This document shows, piece after piece, positions 56,128-64,000 of a DNA stretch of 64,000 bases. Every line of letters begins with the position of its first letter. Positions within the stretch are counted from its first letter, which is position 1. The stretch lies in the NCBI RefSeq assembly GCF_027359595.1, contig NZ_CP114783.1, positions 1,550,001-1,614,000 on the forward strand, written 5' to 3'. Below the pieces are notes generated by a model that did not search any database, was not told the DNA's origin, and worked only from the letters and a program-made list of their open reading frames with translations. Position numbers and translations under genes: made by a program. The DNA comes from Prochlorococcus marinus str. MIT 0912. GTDB lineage: Bacteria; Cyanobacteriota; Cyanobacteriia; PCC-6307; Cyanobiaceae.

Positions 56128-58542
56128 ATGGGATTAACAATAAACCATGATGATTCAAAAAAGAGACAAATAATTTCAGAGTCTTTGGATTTACTTGAAT
56201 GGCCAACTGTTTGTAGCCATTTAGCTACATTTGCAGTTACTCAGCAAGGTCGTAAGAAATGTGAAAGTTTTGACTTGCCATCAGATATATCATTAAGCCA
56301 GGAGCTCTTAAGTCAAACTTTAGAGATTGGATCCTTAGATACTTCTCTTGATGCAGGAATATCTTTTGAAGGTGTGCATGATTTGGAAAATGTTCTTTTC
56401 ATATGTTCCAAAGGTGGTGTTGCTATGGGTGAGGATTTACTAAAAGTAGCTGATACTTTACGAGCTGCTAGAAAATTACGAAAACTAATATTTGACCAAT
56501 TGATACGTCCACGACTCTCTGAATTACTCAAAGACATTGCAACTTTGCCAGATCTGCAAAAACTTCTCGAATTTGGATTAGATGAAGGTGGTCGAATTGC
56601 AGATCGTGCTAGTCCCAAGCTGTCTGAATTACGACGCCATAGGAATTCGGTACGTCTTCAAAGAAAAGATATTCTTCAAGATATTATCCGCAGATATAGC
56701 GGCTTACTTCAAGATAGCATTATCTCAGAGAGGTATGGAAGACCTGTTTTAGCGTTTAAGGCTGGGACTTCTGATCAGATTAAAGGAATGGTTCATGATA
56801 GTTCAGCTTCTGGGAATACAATCTATGTCGAGCCACAAGTAGTTATATCAATTGGTAATCGTTTAGCGAATATAGATTCTGAAATCTCAGATGAAGAGAG
56901 GAGACTTCTTGCTAAATGGAGTAAAGAGGTTGGTCTTAATGCAAGTGTTATAGCTCATTTAGGAGAGATACTTTTACAGATAGAGTTTTCATTAGCTAGA
57001 TCTCGTTACTCTAAATGGCTTGATGGAGTACCAGTAATTCTTGATGAGGAGGAAAATACACCATTCGAGATTAAAGATTTTCGTCACCCTTTATTAGTAT
57101 GGAATGACTACTATGAAAACAAACATAGAGTAGTACCAACTAGCTTTGATGTCGCTACTGATTTAAAAGTAGTAGCAATTACAGGACCTAATACTGGAGG
57201 CAAAACTGTAGCTTTAAAAAGTATTGGTTTAGCGGTTTTAATGGCAAAAGCCGGTTTGCTTTTGCCATGTAAAGGTTCACCAAGATTGCCATGGTGTAAA
57301 AATATTTTAGCTGATATTGGTGATGAGCAATCTTTACAGCAAAATCTATCTACATTTAGTGGACATATTCTTCGTATAAGTCGAATACTCGAAGCTATAG
57401 ATGTATTTCCTGGTACGACTCTTGTCCTTTTAGATGAAGTTGGAGCTGGCACTGATCCAACTGAAGGAACAGCATTGGCTATGGCGCTCCTACAAGTGAT
57501 GGCGGATAGAGCAAGATTAACTATTGCGACTACTCATTTTGGACAATTAAAAGCACTCAAATATAGTGATTCAAGATTTGAAAATGCGTCAGTTTCTTTC
57601 GATAGCGAAACTATACAACCAACTTTTCATTTGCAATGGGGAATTCCTGGTCGAAGTAATGCAATTGAAATTTCAAAGAGACTTGGTCTCGATGAACAAG
57701 TAATCAAAAGTGCTCAAAAATTTATTAATCCTGAAAGCGTTGATAATGTTAATCAAGTTATTCAAGGCTTAGAAAAACAACGAGAGCGTCAACAATCAGC
57801 AGCTGAAGATGCTGCTGCCTTATTAGCTAAAACCGAATTATTACATGAAGAATTACTTAATAGTTGGCATAAACAACGTCAACAATCGGAAGAATTTAAT
57901 GAACAAGGAAGGTTCAAATTGGAGTCATCAATTCGTGAAGGTCAAAAAGAAGTTAGACATTTAATTAAACGCTTGCGCGATCAAAACGCTAGTGGTGAGA
58001 CAGCAAGAATTGCTGGTAAACGATTACGGCAAATGGAAAAGGGATATCGAAACGATAAGCGAATTAAGCATATACAGAGTTGGTCCCCAAAGATTGGGGA
58101 CAAAGTTAGACTATCTTCTATTGGTAAAGCAGGCGAAATAATTTCTTTTTCAGATGATGGAATGCAATTAACAGTCCTATGCGGTGTATTTCGAAGCACA
58201 GTTCGCTTATCTGACGTAGAAAGTCTCGATGGTCAAAAAGCGGAAATAAATACAACTGTGAAAGTAAAAACTTCGCAAGTAAGAAAGAATTTTTCTTTGG
58301 TGCGCACTAAGAAAAACACTCTAGATGTAAGAGGTTTAAGAGTGCATGAAGCTGAGGGGGTAATTGAAGAAAAGCTCAGGAATTGCTCTGGAGCTTTATG
58401 GGTTATTCATGGAATTGGTTCTGGGAAACTTAAAAAAGGTTTGAGAAAATGGTTGGATTCACTCTCTTATATTGAGAAAGTAGCCGATGCAGAACCTTAT
58501 GACGGCGGGCCAGGATGTAGTGTTATATGGATGGTTGAATGA
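56128..58542 (+). CDS. mutS2: endonuclease MutS2
   Basis: An 804-residue MutS-family ATPase. In other bacteria MutS2 limits recombination and, as RqcU, rescues collided ribosomes. It has Walker A GPNTGGKT at about 353-360, LLDEVGAGTDPTEG, and TTHFGQLK, then a coiled-coil region (about 555-650). A C-terminal Smr nuclease domain follows (LDVRGLRVHEAEG; WVIHGIGSGKLK). It lacks the mismatch-recognition domain of MutS. It starts 15 bases after the glyoxalase gene. Confidence 0.95.
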   Translation: MGLTINHDDSKKRQIISESLDLLEWPTVCSHLATFAVTQQGRKKCESFDLPSDISLSQELLSQTLEIGSLDTSLDAGISFEGVHDLENVLFICSKGGVAMGEDLLKVADTLRAARKLRKLIFDQLIRPRLSELLKDIATLPDLQKLLEFGLDEGGRIADRASPKLSELRRHRNSVRLQRKDILQDIIRRYSGLLQDSIISERYGRPVLAFKAGTSDQIKGMVHDSSASGNTIYVEPQVVISIGNRLANIDSEISDEERRLLAKWSKEVGLNASVIAHLGEILLQIEFSLARSRYSKWLDGVPVILDEEENTPFEIKDFRHPLLVWNDYYENKHRVVPTSFDVATDLKVVAITGPNTGGKTVALKSIGLAVLMAKAGLLLPCKGSPRLPWCKNILADIGDEQSLQQNLSTFSGHILRISRILEAIDVFPGTTLVLLDEVGAGTDPTEGTALAMALLQVMADRARLTIATTHFGQLKALKYSDSRFENASVSFDSETIQPTFHLQWGIPGRSNAIEISKRLGLDEQVIKSAQKFINPESVDNVNQVIQGLEKQRERQQSAAEDAAALLAKTELLHEELLNSWHKQRQQSEEFNEQGRFKLESSIREGQKEVRHLIKRLRDQNASGETARIAGKRLRQMEKGYRNDKRIKHIQSWSPKIGDKVRLSSIGKAGEIISFSDDGMQLTVLCGVFRSTVRLSDVESLDGQKAEINTTVKVKTSQVRKNFSLVRTKKNTLDVRGLRVHEAEGVIEEKLRNCSGALWVIHGIGSGKLKKGLRKWLDSLSYIEKVADAEPYDGGPGCSVIWMVE

Positions 58543-58643
58543 TCTTGGAGTGAAAAATTATAAAAAGTGAATTCAGATTCTTTAATTTAGCAAGAATGAA
58601 TTTAAGAATTATTATTTGGTTTATTGATTATATATATTTCTAA

Positions 58644-59633
58644 ATGCAATTTATTGATCAGGCCATTATTGATGTCAAGGCAGGTTCAGGTGGTGATGGT
58701 ATTTCTGCTTTCAGAAGAGAAAAGTATGTTCCAGCAGGTGGTCCTGCGGGTGGAGATGGAGGCCAGGGAGGAAATGTTGTTTTAGAGGCTGATGATAATT
58801 TGCAAACTCTTCTGGATTTCAAATTTCAGAAATTAATTTTTGCTGAGAATGGCCATAGAGGCGGTCCTAACAAATGCACTGGAGCATCAGGAAAAGATAC
58901 CATACTTAAAGTTCCATGTGGAACAGAGGTAAGAGATCTTTCTACAAATATCATTCTTGGTGACTTAACTCACAAAGGTCAACAATTGATTGTAGCTTTT
59001 GGTGGAAAAGGAGGTTTTGGGAATGCTCGCTATCTATCAAATAGCAATAGAGCTCCAGAAAAATTTACTGAAGGGAAAGTTGGGGAAGAATGGTCATTGC
59101 AATTGGAATTAAAACTTCTAGCAGAAGTTGGAATTATTGGTTTGCCCAATGCAGGTAAAAGTACGTTGATTTCTGTACTCTCCTCTGCAAGACCTAAAAT
59201 TGCTGATTATCCTTTTACAACTTTAATTCCTAATCTAGGAGTAGTTAGGCGACCCTCAGGAGACGGAACAGTTTTTGCAGATATTCCTGGTTTAATTTCT
59301 GGAGCCTCAAAAGGTATTGGACTAGGGCATGATTTTCTTCGACATATTGAAAGAACAAAGGTTTTGCTTCATCTAATTGACTCCGCATCCATCGATCCAA
59401 TAAATGATTTTAAAATTATTAATGAGGAATTAATGTCTTATGGTCATGGTTTAATTTCTAGGCCTAGAATTTTTGTTCTTAATAAAAAAGAACTATTAAA
59501 TGAGTATGAAATTAAAAAACTTTTAAATAAAATTGAGAAATTAACTGGGACAAAAGTACATATAATTTCCGCAGTAACGAAATTTGGTCTGGATGGCTTA
59601 TTGAGTTGTATTTGGAATGAACTTGGATATTAA
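58644..59633 (+). CDS. obg: Obg/CgtA GTPase
   Basis: A GTPase involved in late 50S assembly and stress signalling. The 329-residue protein has the glycine-rich Obg fold (about 1-158; [20 protein letters not shown]) and the G domain with GLPNAGKST at about 166-174, [11 protein letters not shown], and NKKE. It has no C-terminal OCT domain, as in many Gram-negative-type forms. Confidence 0.96.
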   Translation: MQFIDQAIIDVKAGSGGDGISAFRREKYVPAGGPAGGDGGQGGNVVLEADDNLQTLLDFKFQKLIFAENGHRGGPNKCTGASGKDTILKVPCGTEVRDLSTNIILGDLTHKGQQLIVAFGGKGGFGNARYLSNSNRAPEKFTEGKVGEEWSLQLELKLLAEVGIIGLPNAGKSTLISVLSSARPKIADYPFTTLIPNLGVVRRPSGDGTVFADIPGLISGASKGIGLGHDFLRHIERTKVLLHLIDSASIDPINDFKIINEELMSYGHGLISRPRIFVLNKKELLNEYEIKKLLNKIEKLTGTKVHIISAVTKFGLDGLLSCIWNELGY

Positions 59634-59710
59634 TTAATTGTTATGAGTGAATCATATCTACTTGTCTTAAAGTTGATTTTTGGTCATAACTAAAGAGAGT
59701 TTTTAAAATT

Positions 59711-59893
59711 ATGGATTTTTACAGTTGTTTTGATCGACAAGGAGAAATTATTGCTCGTTGTCAGACTCATCTAGATATTAATGTACTAAAGAAAATGGGT
59801 AGACCAATCGCTGAGGTACGTCAAATGAAAAACGAGGAGGCAGTTGTGTGTTCTTTAACTGGCAGCCCTTCAGATTTTAATATGGATTATTAG
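59711..59893 (+). CDS. small conserved cyanobacterial protein
   Basis: A 60-residue protein starting MDFYSCFDRQGEIIARCQTH, with three cysteines and no hydrophobic segment. It follows obg by 77 bases on the same strand and precedes a strong terminator, so it looks like a true last gene of that unit. I believe similar short proteins occur next to obg in related genomes, but I cannot name a family or function. Confidence 0.7.
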   Translation: MDFYSCFDRQGEIIARCQTHLDINVLKKMGRPIAEVRQMKNEEAVVCSLTGSPSDFNMDY

Positions 59894-59900
59894 TTGATTA

Positions 59901-59949
59901 TAAGAAAAGAAAAAGGGGGCAATTTGATTGCCCCCTTTTTCTTTTCTTA
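59901..59949. terminator. 23-bp perfect hairpin, bidirectional terminator
   Basis: Bases 59901-59923 pair exactly with 59927-59949 across a three-base loop. The G-C core is GGGGGCAAT/ATTGCCCCC and is flanked by A-rich and T-rich arms, so each strand ends in a T-rich tract. It lies between the small gene after obg and the convergent cp12 gene and should stop both. Confidence 0.93.
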
Positions 59950-59962
59950 GGTTTTCTTAGTA

Positions 59963-60181
59963 TTAATCGTCGTATACTAAGCACTCTGGTTCGTCAGGAT
60001 TTGCGTCGCAGAAAAGTTCAAGCGCATTTGGATCATGCTTGTCTTCAGGATGATGTTCCTTATATTCCTTCAAAGAACTAAGTTCATCTTCTAAGTGATG
60101 GAGCTTAGATTCATTACCCTGAGCTTTAGCTTCTTGGATCTCAGATTCATCCTTTTTAATATGCTCGTCAATGGTTTTCAT
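59963..60181 (-). CDS. cp12: CP12-type Calvin-cycle regulator, short form
   Basis: A 72-residue, highly charged, probably disordered protein whose C-terminus (ELFCDANPDEPECLVYDD) carries the CP12 cysteine pair that docks GAPDH. ATG 60179-60181 is chosen (MKTIDEHIKK). The open frame runs 39 codons further but that stretch does not look like CP12. The N-terminal cysteine pair and the AWDAVEEL core of full-length CP12 are missing. It probably modulates GAPDH/PRK in darkness, though PRK binding is uncertain. Confidence 0.85.
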   Translation of the reverse strand: MKTIDEHIKKDESEIQEAKAQGNESKLHHLEDELSSLKEYKEHHPEDKHDPNALELFCDANPDEPECLVYDD

Positions 60182-60348
60182 GGGGTCTTGTAAGAGCAGG
60201 ACAATTTGATTAACACAATAATTATGTCGGAGGAATAATGCACGTGGTTTGTAAATTTGGTTGGATTTCCTCACCATTCCCTGACTTAAAACATCCAAAA
60301 GGGATCTTTTTTTGGTTTCTTTCTTGAATTTAGAGTTGATCTATTTAT

Positions 60349-61011
60349 TTAACCATCAGATTTTTTTAGCTTCCTTTGGCTTTCTAAAAAGTCAAAAACG
60401 CTCTTATCTCCTACATCTGCTTCTGCTGGCAGGTTGAATTTCCTTATTCCCAATGTTAGTAATAGAAAGGCCGAAACTAAAAGCATTGCAAAAGTAAAAC
60501 TTTCATTAGCTAATTCAGTTAAATATCCAATTAAAGCAATAGGAATAAAAATCGTTATTCCTATTGCTTCAATTCTTCTAAAACAAAAAAACTCTTTAAA
60601 ACCAATCCCCGTTAAAGAAGCAAAAAATGGACCAATAAGTAATATCAATTTTGGATTTTGTTTAAGGCCATAGATTAGATTTTTTGCCCCAAAATGATAT
60701 GAAAGTATTAAAAATCCAATACAACCCAAGACCCAGAATATTGTTAATGTTTGATGTAAAGGTCTTAAATATATATGTATCCACTTAAGACTTAAACCCA
60801 TACTTATTGACATACCAAGGAGCCAAATCCATATTTGATGAGATCCATTGCTAAACCATTGAGCTATTCCTATTGAAAAAAATAAGCCGCAGAAAAGAAT
60901 CGATAAGCGGTAAAAGAGAACCTCTTTTTTATCATCAGAAGTTACTATAAAATCTCCATAAGCTCCTTTAATTGGATTAGAAGATTGAAAGTAGGAATTT
61001 TCTTGTTTCAT
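60349..61011 (-). CDS. DUF2301-family integral membrane protein
   Basis: A 220-residue protein with about six transmembrane segments between residues 33 and 190. An N-terminal polar region includes IKGAYGDFIV, and a basic tail ends KSVFDFLESQRKLKKSDG. The pattern matches the cyanobacterial/plastid DUF2301 family of unknown function. It begins nine bases after the GST-like gene ends, so the two are probably co-transcribed. Confidence 0.78.
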   Translation of the reverse strand: MKQENSYFQSSNPIKGAYGDFIVTSDDKKEVLFYRLSILFCGLFFSIGIAQWFSNGSHQIWIWLLGMSISMGLSLKWIHIYLRPLHQTLTIFWVLGCIGFLILSYHFGAKNLIYGLKQNPKLILLIGPFFASLTGIGFKEFFCFRRIEAIGITIFIPIALIGYLTELANESFTFAMLLVSAFLLLTLGIRKFNLPAEADVGDKSVFDFLESQRKLKKSDG

Positions 61012-61020
61012 TTTTGAAGA

Positions 61021-61995
61021 TTACCGATTTATTATTTCGTTTATACTTTCACCTTTTGGAATAATACTACTTGGATTTAATGGAAATAAAGCTCCAAAAT
61101 AATCTTCTCTCCAAGAATCTGCGTGACAGGTATTTTTAATATTATATAAATTAAAAATAGTTTTTCTCCATTTTATTATATTTGGAAATGATTCAATTGG
61201 CTTCTGACCACACTTGAATAATGGTTTATAAACAGACTCCCATCTAATTAGAGTAGGAAATAGCCTTATATCAGCAATTGTTAAATTTTTCCCACATAAC
61301 CAAGGTCCATTTATTTTAAGACTTTCTTCGATAATATTTAAAGTTGAAAATAAATCTTTTGATGCTTTGTCATAAGCTTTTTGGTTCCTAGCAAATCCAC
61401 ATTTATAAACTCCATTATTAATATTTTCTTGAATTAGATTCTGCCAATTGAATATTTTTTCATAATGATTTTTTGGATTGAGGTCTAAATTATTAGAACT
61501 TATAGGCCATTCATTTAGTATCTCTAATAGTTCAGCGCTTTCATTATTTATTAATCTGAATTTTGATTTGGCCTTTTTTCCTGGATCAAATAGCATTGGT
61601 ACAGTAGCTCTTTTTATATTATACTTATTACATTTTTTATATAGATCTTGAAGTGTTTTACATCCTTTTAAATTTGGTTGAAATATCCATCTACCGCTCG
61701 AAGTGTTCACTTGAGCGATATTTAGATTGATTGTGCCTTTTAAACCTTTTATTTCATGCATTATCCATACTCTGTGAGCCCACGGACAACTTTTGCCAAT
61801 AATTAAATATGGCATTTGATCCATATCTCTATCTCTCAAATCGTCTTTCGTGGGGATTTGAATTTCGGATTGGAGGTTCTTAGGTCTTTTGTAGTTGCCT
61901 TTTGAATCTGAAGGTGCAAGCCCATTCATTAAAATATTCCATTCACAATTCCAAATTTCTTTAGCTGCTTTAACAAGTATTGGTGGTGTAGCCAT
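61021..61995 (-). CDS. glutathione S-transferase, glutathionyl-hydroquinone reductase (omega/ECM4) type
   Basis: A 324-residue protein with the active motif SCPWAHR (C70), typical of glutathionyl-hydroquinone reductases, which reduce glutathione-quinone conjugates. The thioredoxin-like part contains VPMLFDP, and the C-terminal helical domain has WLCGKNLTIADIRLFPTLIRW. Quinone-adduct repair would suit a photosynthetic membrane, but the substrate is inferred from family. The grxC-gshB pair elsewhere in the window could supply the glutathione. Confidence 0.85.
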   Translation of the reverse strand: MATPPILVKAAKEIWNCEWNILMNGLAPSDSKGNYKRPKNLQSEIQIPTKDDLRDRDMDQMPYLIIGKSCPWAHRVWIMHEIKGLKGTINLNIAQVNTSSGRWIFQPNLKGCKTLQDLYKKCNKYNIKRATVPMLFDPGKKAKSKFRLINNESAELLEILNEWPISSNNLDLNPKNHYEKIFNWQNLIQENINNGVYKCGFARNQKAYDKASKDLFSTLNIIEESLKINGPWLCGKNLTIADIRLFPTLIRWESVYKPLFKCGQKPIESFPNIIKWRKTIFNLYNIKNTCHADSWREDYFGALFPLNPSSIIPKGESINEIINR

Positions 61996-62039
61996 AAATT
62001 TCTTTTAAGCTTATAAGTATAAATTAATTTGTTTTTTTG

Positions 62040-62957
62040 ATGATGCAGCTACAGGTGCTTCTAGTGGCTGGTACACATGGTAATGAGATAAACGGTATTT
62101 TTCTTTTCGATCAATGGGAAAAATTATCTAATTTAATCAATACTCACGGGATTAAAACTTATAGTGTAATTGGAAATCCTGAAGCGAAAAAGGCTGGGAA
62201 AAGATACATTCACCAGGATTTGAATAGGAGTTTCAAGGAAGATTCATTTTTATCTATTAACTCTTCAGATTTTGAGGGAAGCAGAGCAAGTGAATTAGTG
62301 AATCTTTATGGAGAGGTAGGAGAAAAGCCCTGTCTAATAGCATTAGACTTCCATACAACTACTTCCTCTATGGGAAGTTGTTTAGTTGTTTATGGCAGAA
62401 GAGATGCAGATCTGGCTTTGGCTTCTTTAATACAAAATCAATTAGGTTTGCCAATATATCTTCATGAATCTGATCAAAAACAAACAGGCTTTTTAGTTGA
62501 ATCTTGGCCTTGTGGACTTGTTATAGAAATTGGCCCGATAGGACAGGGCCTGTTGAATTCAAGAATTATTTCACAAACAAAATTGATTCTTGAGACTTTT
62601 ATGGAACAAATTAATCAAGTTAAGAACCTAACTTTCTATTTTCCTGAAAAGTTGATAATTCACAGGCACATTAAAAGCATCGATTTTCCAAGAGATGAAC
62701 AAGGCAATATTGATGGATATGTACATACTCAAAGGCAATCAAAAGATTGGCAGGAATTGAAGAAATACGATGAATTGTTTTTTAAGTTGAATGGAGAAAT
62801 AATTAGATTTGAAGAGGATGAACCTTACGTTCCAGTTTTTATAAATGAAGCAGCATATATGGAAAAAAATATCGCGATGAGCCTTACCAAAAGAGAATTA
62901 TGGGATTTTAAAAAAGAATGGAAACAATCACTTATAGATCTAGTAAATCAAAAGTAA
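62040..62957 (+). CDS. aspartoacylase/succinylglutamate desuccinylase-family zinc hydrolase
   Basis: A 305-residue zinc-dependent amidohydrolase. The zinc ligands are H13 and E16 in GTHGNEINGI and a second histidine in ALDFHTTTSS (near 108). The catalytic glutamate region is LVIEIGPIGQG. The family cleaves N-acyl amino acids such as N-acetylaspartate; the natural substrate in picocyanobacteria is not known. The start is ATG 62040 (or 62043); a TTG three bases earlier is also possible. Confidence 0.87.
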   Translation: MMQLQVLLVAGTHGNEINGIFLFDQWEKLSNLINTHGIKTYSVIGNPEAKKAGKRYIHQDLNRSFKEDSFLSINSSDFEGSRASELVNLYGEVGEKPCLIALDFHTTTSSMGSCLVVYGRRDADLALASLIQNQLGLPIYLHESDQKQTGFLVESWPCGLVIEIGPIGQGLLNSRIISQTKLILETFMEQINQVKNLTFYFPEKLIIHRHIKSIDFPRDEQGNIDGYVHTQRQSKDWQELKKYDELFFKLNGEIIRFEEDEPYVPVFINEAAYMEKNIAMSLTKRELWDFKKEWKQSLIDLVNQK

Positions 62958-63082
62958 GTTCTTTCGCTCCAATAAACAACCGCCCCTTGAGCCTCTAATT
63001 CATATTTTCTGTGACGTGCATCACATAAAGGAACTCTCTCTTCACCCCTATGTCCGTTAATCAGCCACTTGATGAGCACCAA
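62948..63082 (-). CDS. small ORF between the aspartoacylase gene and psbA
   Basis: On the minus strand, TTG 63080-63082 opens 44 codons to TGA 62948-62950. The product reads MVLIKWLINGHRGEERVPLC then DARHRKYELEAQGAVVYW and ends SERTYF. A GAGG lies eight bases before the TTG, a good ribosome site, and the composition (Arg, His, Glu, Trp) looks strongly coding in this A+T-rich setting. It overlaps the aspartoacylase 3' end by 10 bases. I believe it is a real conserved small protein, but I know no function. Confidence 0.6.
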   Translation of the reverse strand: MVLIKWLINGHRGEERVPLCDARHRKYELEAQGAVVYWSERTYF

Positions 63083-63281
63083 ACTTGCGACCTCAGAAGC
63101 TAAATCTTAAAAGAAGCTTAAGACTCCTTGAGTGCTCATTAGGACTAAGTTACTGATTCTCTTCATAAATTGTCCTACATATTGTCCACAGAAAGGATCA
63201 TTCTCCTTTATTATCACGTCTGGCAGTCTAATTAGCTGCTCTTATTTACTCGTCCCATTTGGGACATACACATTCGTCCTC
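63083..63281 (+). promoter_or_regulatory. psbA upstream and leader region
   Basis: About 200 bases between the small minus-strand ORF and psbA. It contains CTTAA/TTAAG and GAGCAC/GTGCTC (63074-63079 with 63134-63139) inverted repeats. A TATTAT at 63209-63214 could be a -10 box, but I see no well-spaced -35. A short hairpin, GTCCC-ATTT-GGGAC, lies at 63252-63265, just before the start codon, in the probable 5' UTR. psbA is strongly light-regulated in cyanobacteria; the exact start site cannot be read here. Confidence 0.5.
63252..63265 (+). promoter_or_regulatory. short hairpin in psbA 5' leader
   Basis: GTCCC (63252-63256) pairs with GGGAC (63261-63265) with a four-base loop, ending 16 bases before the psbA ATG. 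No clear Shine-Dalgarno sequence lies between hairpin and ATG, so it could affect ribosome access or mRNA stability. Confidence 0.5.
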
Positions 63282-64000
63282 ATGACCACCATTCAGCAGC
63301 AGCGTTCTTCGTTGCTCAAAGGTTGGCCACAATTCTGCGAGTGGGTTACTTCCACTAACAACCGTATTTATGTCGGTTGGTTCGGTGTATTGATGATCCC
63401 TTGCCTTCTTGCGGCAACAACTTGTTTCATCGTTGCTTTTATCGCTGCTCCTCCAGTTGATATCGACGGTATCCGTGAGCCAGTAGCTGGTTCATTCATG
63501 TATGGAAACAACATCATTTCTGGTGCTGTTGTTCCTTCAAGTAACGCTATCGGCCTTCACTTCTACCCAATCTGGGAAGCAGCAACTCTTGATGAGTGGC
63601 TATATAACGGCGGCCCTTACCAGCTTGTAATCTTCCACTTCCTTATTGGTATCTCTGCATACATGGGACGTCAGTGGGAGCTTTCATACCGTTTAGGTAT
63701 GCGCCCATGGATCTGTGTTGCTTACTCAGCTCCTGTATCAGCAGCTTTCGCTGTATTCCTTGTTTACCCATTCGGTCAGGGTTCATTCTCTGATGGTATG
63801 CCTCTAGGAATCTCTGGAACATTCAACTTCATGTTCGTTTTCCAGGCTGAGCACAACATCTTGATGCACCCATTCCATATGGCTGGTGTAGCAGGTATGT
63901 TCGGTGGTGCTTTGTTCTCTGCAATGCACGGTTCTTTGGTTACTTCATCACTTATCCGTGAGACCACAGGACTTGATTCACAGAACTACGGTTACAAGTT
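63282..64000 (+). CDS. psbA: photosystem II reaction-centre protein D1 (cut by right window edge)
   Basis: The D1 core subunit, which carries the primary charge-separation cofactors, QB and the Mn cluster ligands. The visible 239 residues include [11 protein letters not shown], the first helices, [17 protein letters not shown] and [16 protein letters not shown] with the histidines for P680 and the non-haem iron. The residue at position 130 in standard numbering is Gln (GRQWELSYR), the D1:1-type state linked to low-light forms in cyanobacteria. Codon use is less A+T-rich than its neighbours, as expected for a highly expressed gene. Confidence 0.99.
   Translation, partial: MTTIQQQRSSLLKGWPQFCEWVTSTNNRIYVGWFGVLMIPCLLAATTCFIVAFIAAPPVDIDGIREPVAGSFMYGNNIISGAVVPSSNAIGLHFYPIWEAATLDEWLYNGGPYQLVIFHFLIGISAYMGRQWELSYRLGMRPWICVAYSAPVSAAFAVFLVYPFGQGSFSDGMPLGISGTFNFMFVFQAEHNILMHPFHMAGVAGMFGGALFSAMHGSLVTSSLIRETTGLDSQNYGYK

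Noticed and set aside
60182-60298. N-terminal extension of the CP12 frame
   Set aside because: The 39 extra residues do not resemble CP12, and the ATG at 60179-60181 starts the recognisable protein.

Overview
The window is an A+T-rich, tightly packed stretch of a marine picocyanobacterial chromosome, most likely Prochlorococcus. The evidence is a D1 gene (psbA), chlM, ndhH, a phylloquinone (men) pathway, CP12, BicA/SbtA/SbtB carbon-uptake genes, cyanobacteria-only families (DUF3352, DUF3285, DUF2301) and very short intergenic gaps. The low G+C and the gene order (rnhA/pyrD, L12-L10-L1-L11-NusG-SecE-ClpB2, enolase) fit Prochlorococcus better than marine Synechococcus; the strain cannot be fixed by eye. 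I see no insertion sequence, prophage, integrase, CRISPR array, tRNA or rRNA gene. This is conserved core genome rather than a genomic island.

Layout. 1-12 kb: citrate synthase (cut by the left edge), a DUF3352 membrane-anchored protein, rhodanese, trpB, SUI1/YciH, cysC, purE, nagA, chlM, a LuxR-type response regulator, a cysteine desulfurase, rsmH and ndhH. 11.7-16.9 kb: phylloquinone genes (thioesterase, menE, menC, menA, menF). 16.8-21.1 kb: glutathione genes (gshB, grxC), then prfB-DUF3285-ybeY-dgkA-trpG, with a programmed +1 frameshift in prfB. 21-33 kb: hisC-type aminotransferase, argS, nadC, mnmE, DUF2062, relA/spoT, an orphan tandem-ATPase ABC protein, rluD-like and rbgA. 33-39.4 kb: a 480-bp non-coding gap with a long hairpin, pgk, a secreted protein of unknown function, murG, a cobC/hisC-like aminotransferase, pyrD and rnhA. 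39.5-45.8 kb: ribosomal and transcription block (rplL, rplJ with an L10 leader, rplA, rplK, nusG, secE) and clpB2. 46-53.5 kb: enolase, an ABC1 kinase with a coiled-coil partner, a thioredoxin-reductase-like flavoprotein, and the inorganic-carbon set bicA-sbtA-sbtB. 53.7-59.9 kb: dnaJ-type, hemB, glyoxalase, mutS2, obg and a small conserved protein. 60-64 kb: cp12, DUF2301, a glutathionyl-hydroquinone-reductase-like protein, an aspartoacylase-family protein, a small antisense-side ORF and psbA, which runs off the right edge.

How they work together. Most genes serve photoautotrophic housekeeping: chlorophyll and haem (hemB, chlM), phylloquinone for photosystem I, NDH-1, the PSII D1 protein, Calvin-cycle control (CP12, pgk) and bicarbonate supply, plus translation and cell-wall upkeep. 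I did not find a clearly new multi-gene system. The best leads are a TrxR-like protein that has lost the NADPH-binding motif, an SbtB without its redox-sensitive tail, small unlisted ORFs (notably beside psbA), a large hairpin upstream of pgk, and an apparent non-canonical start for citrate synthase.
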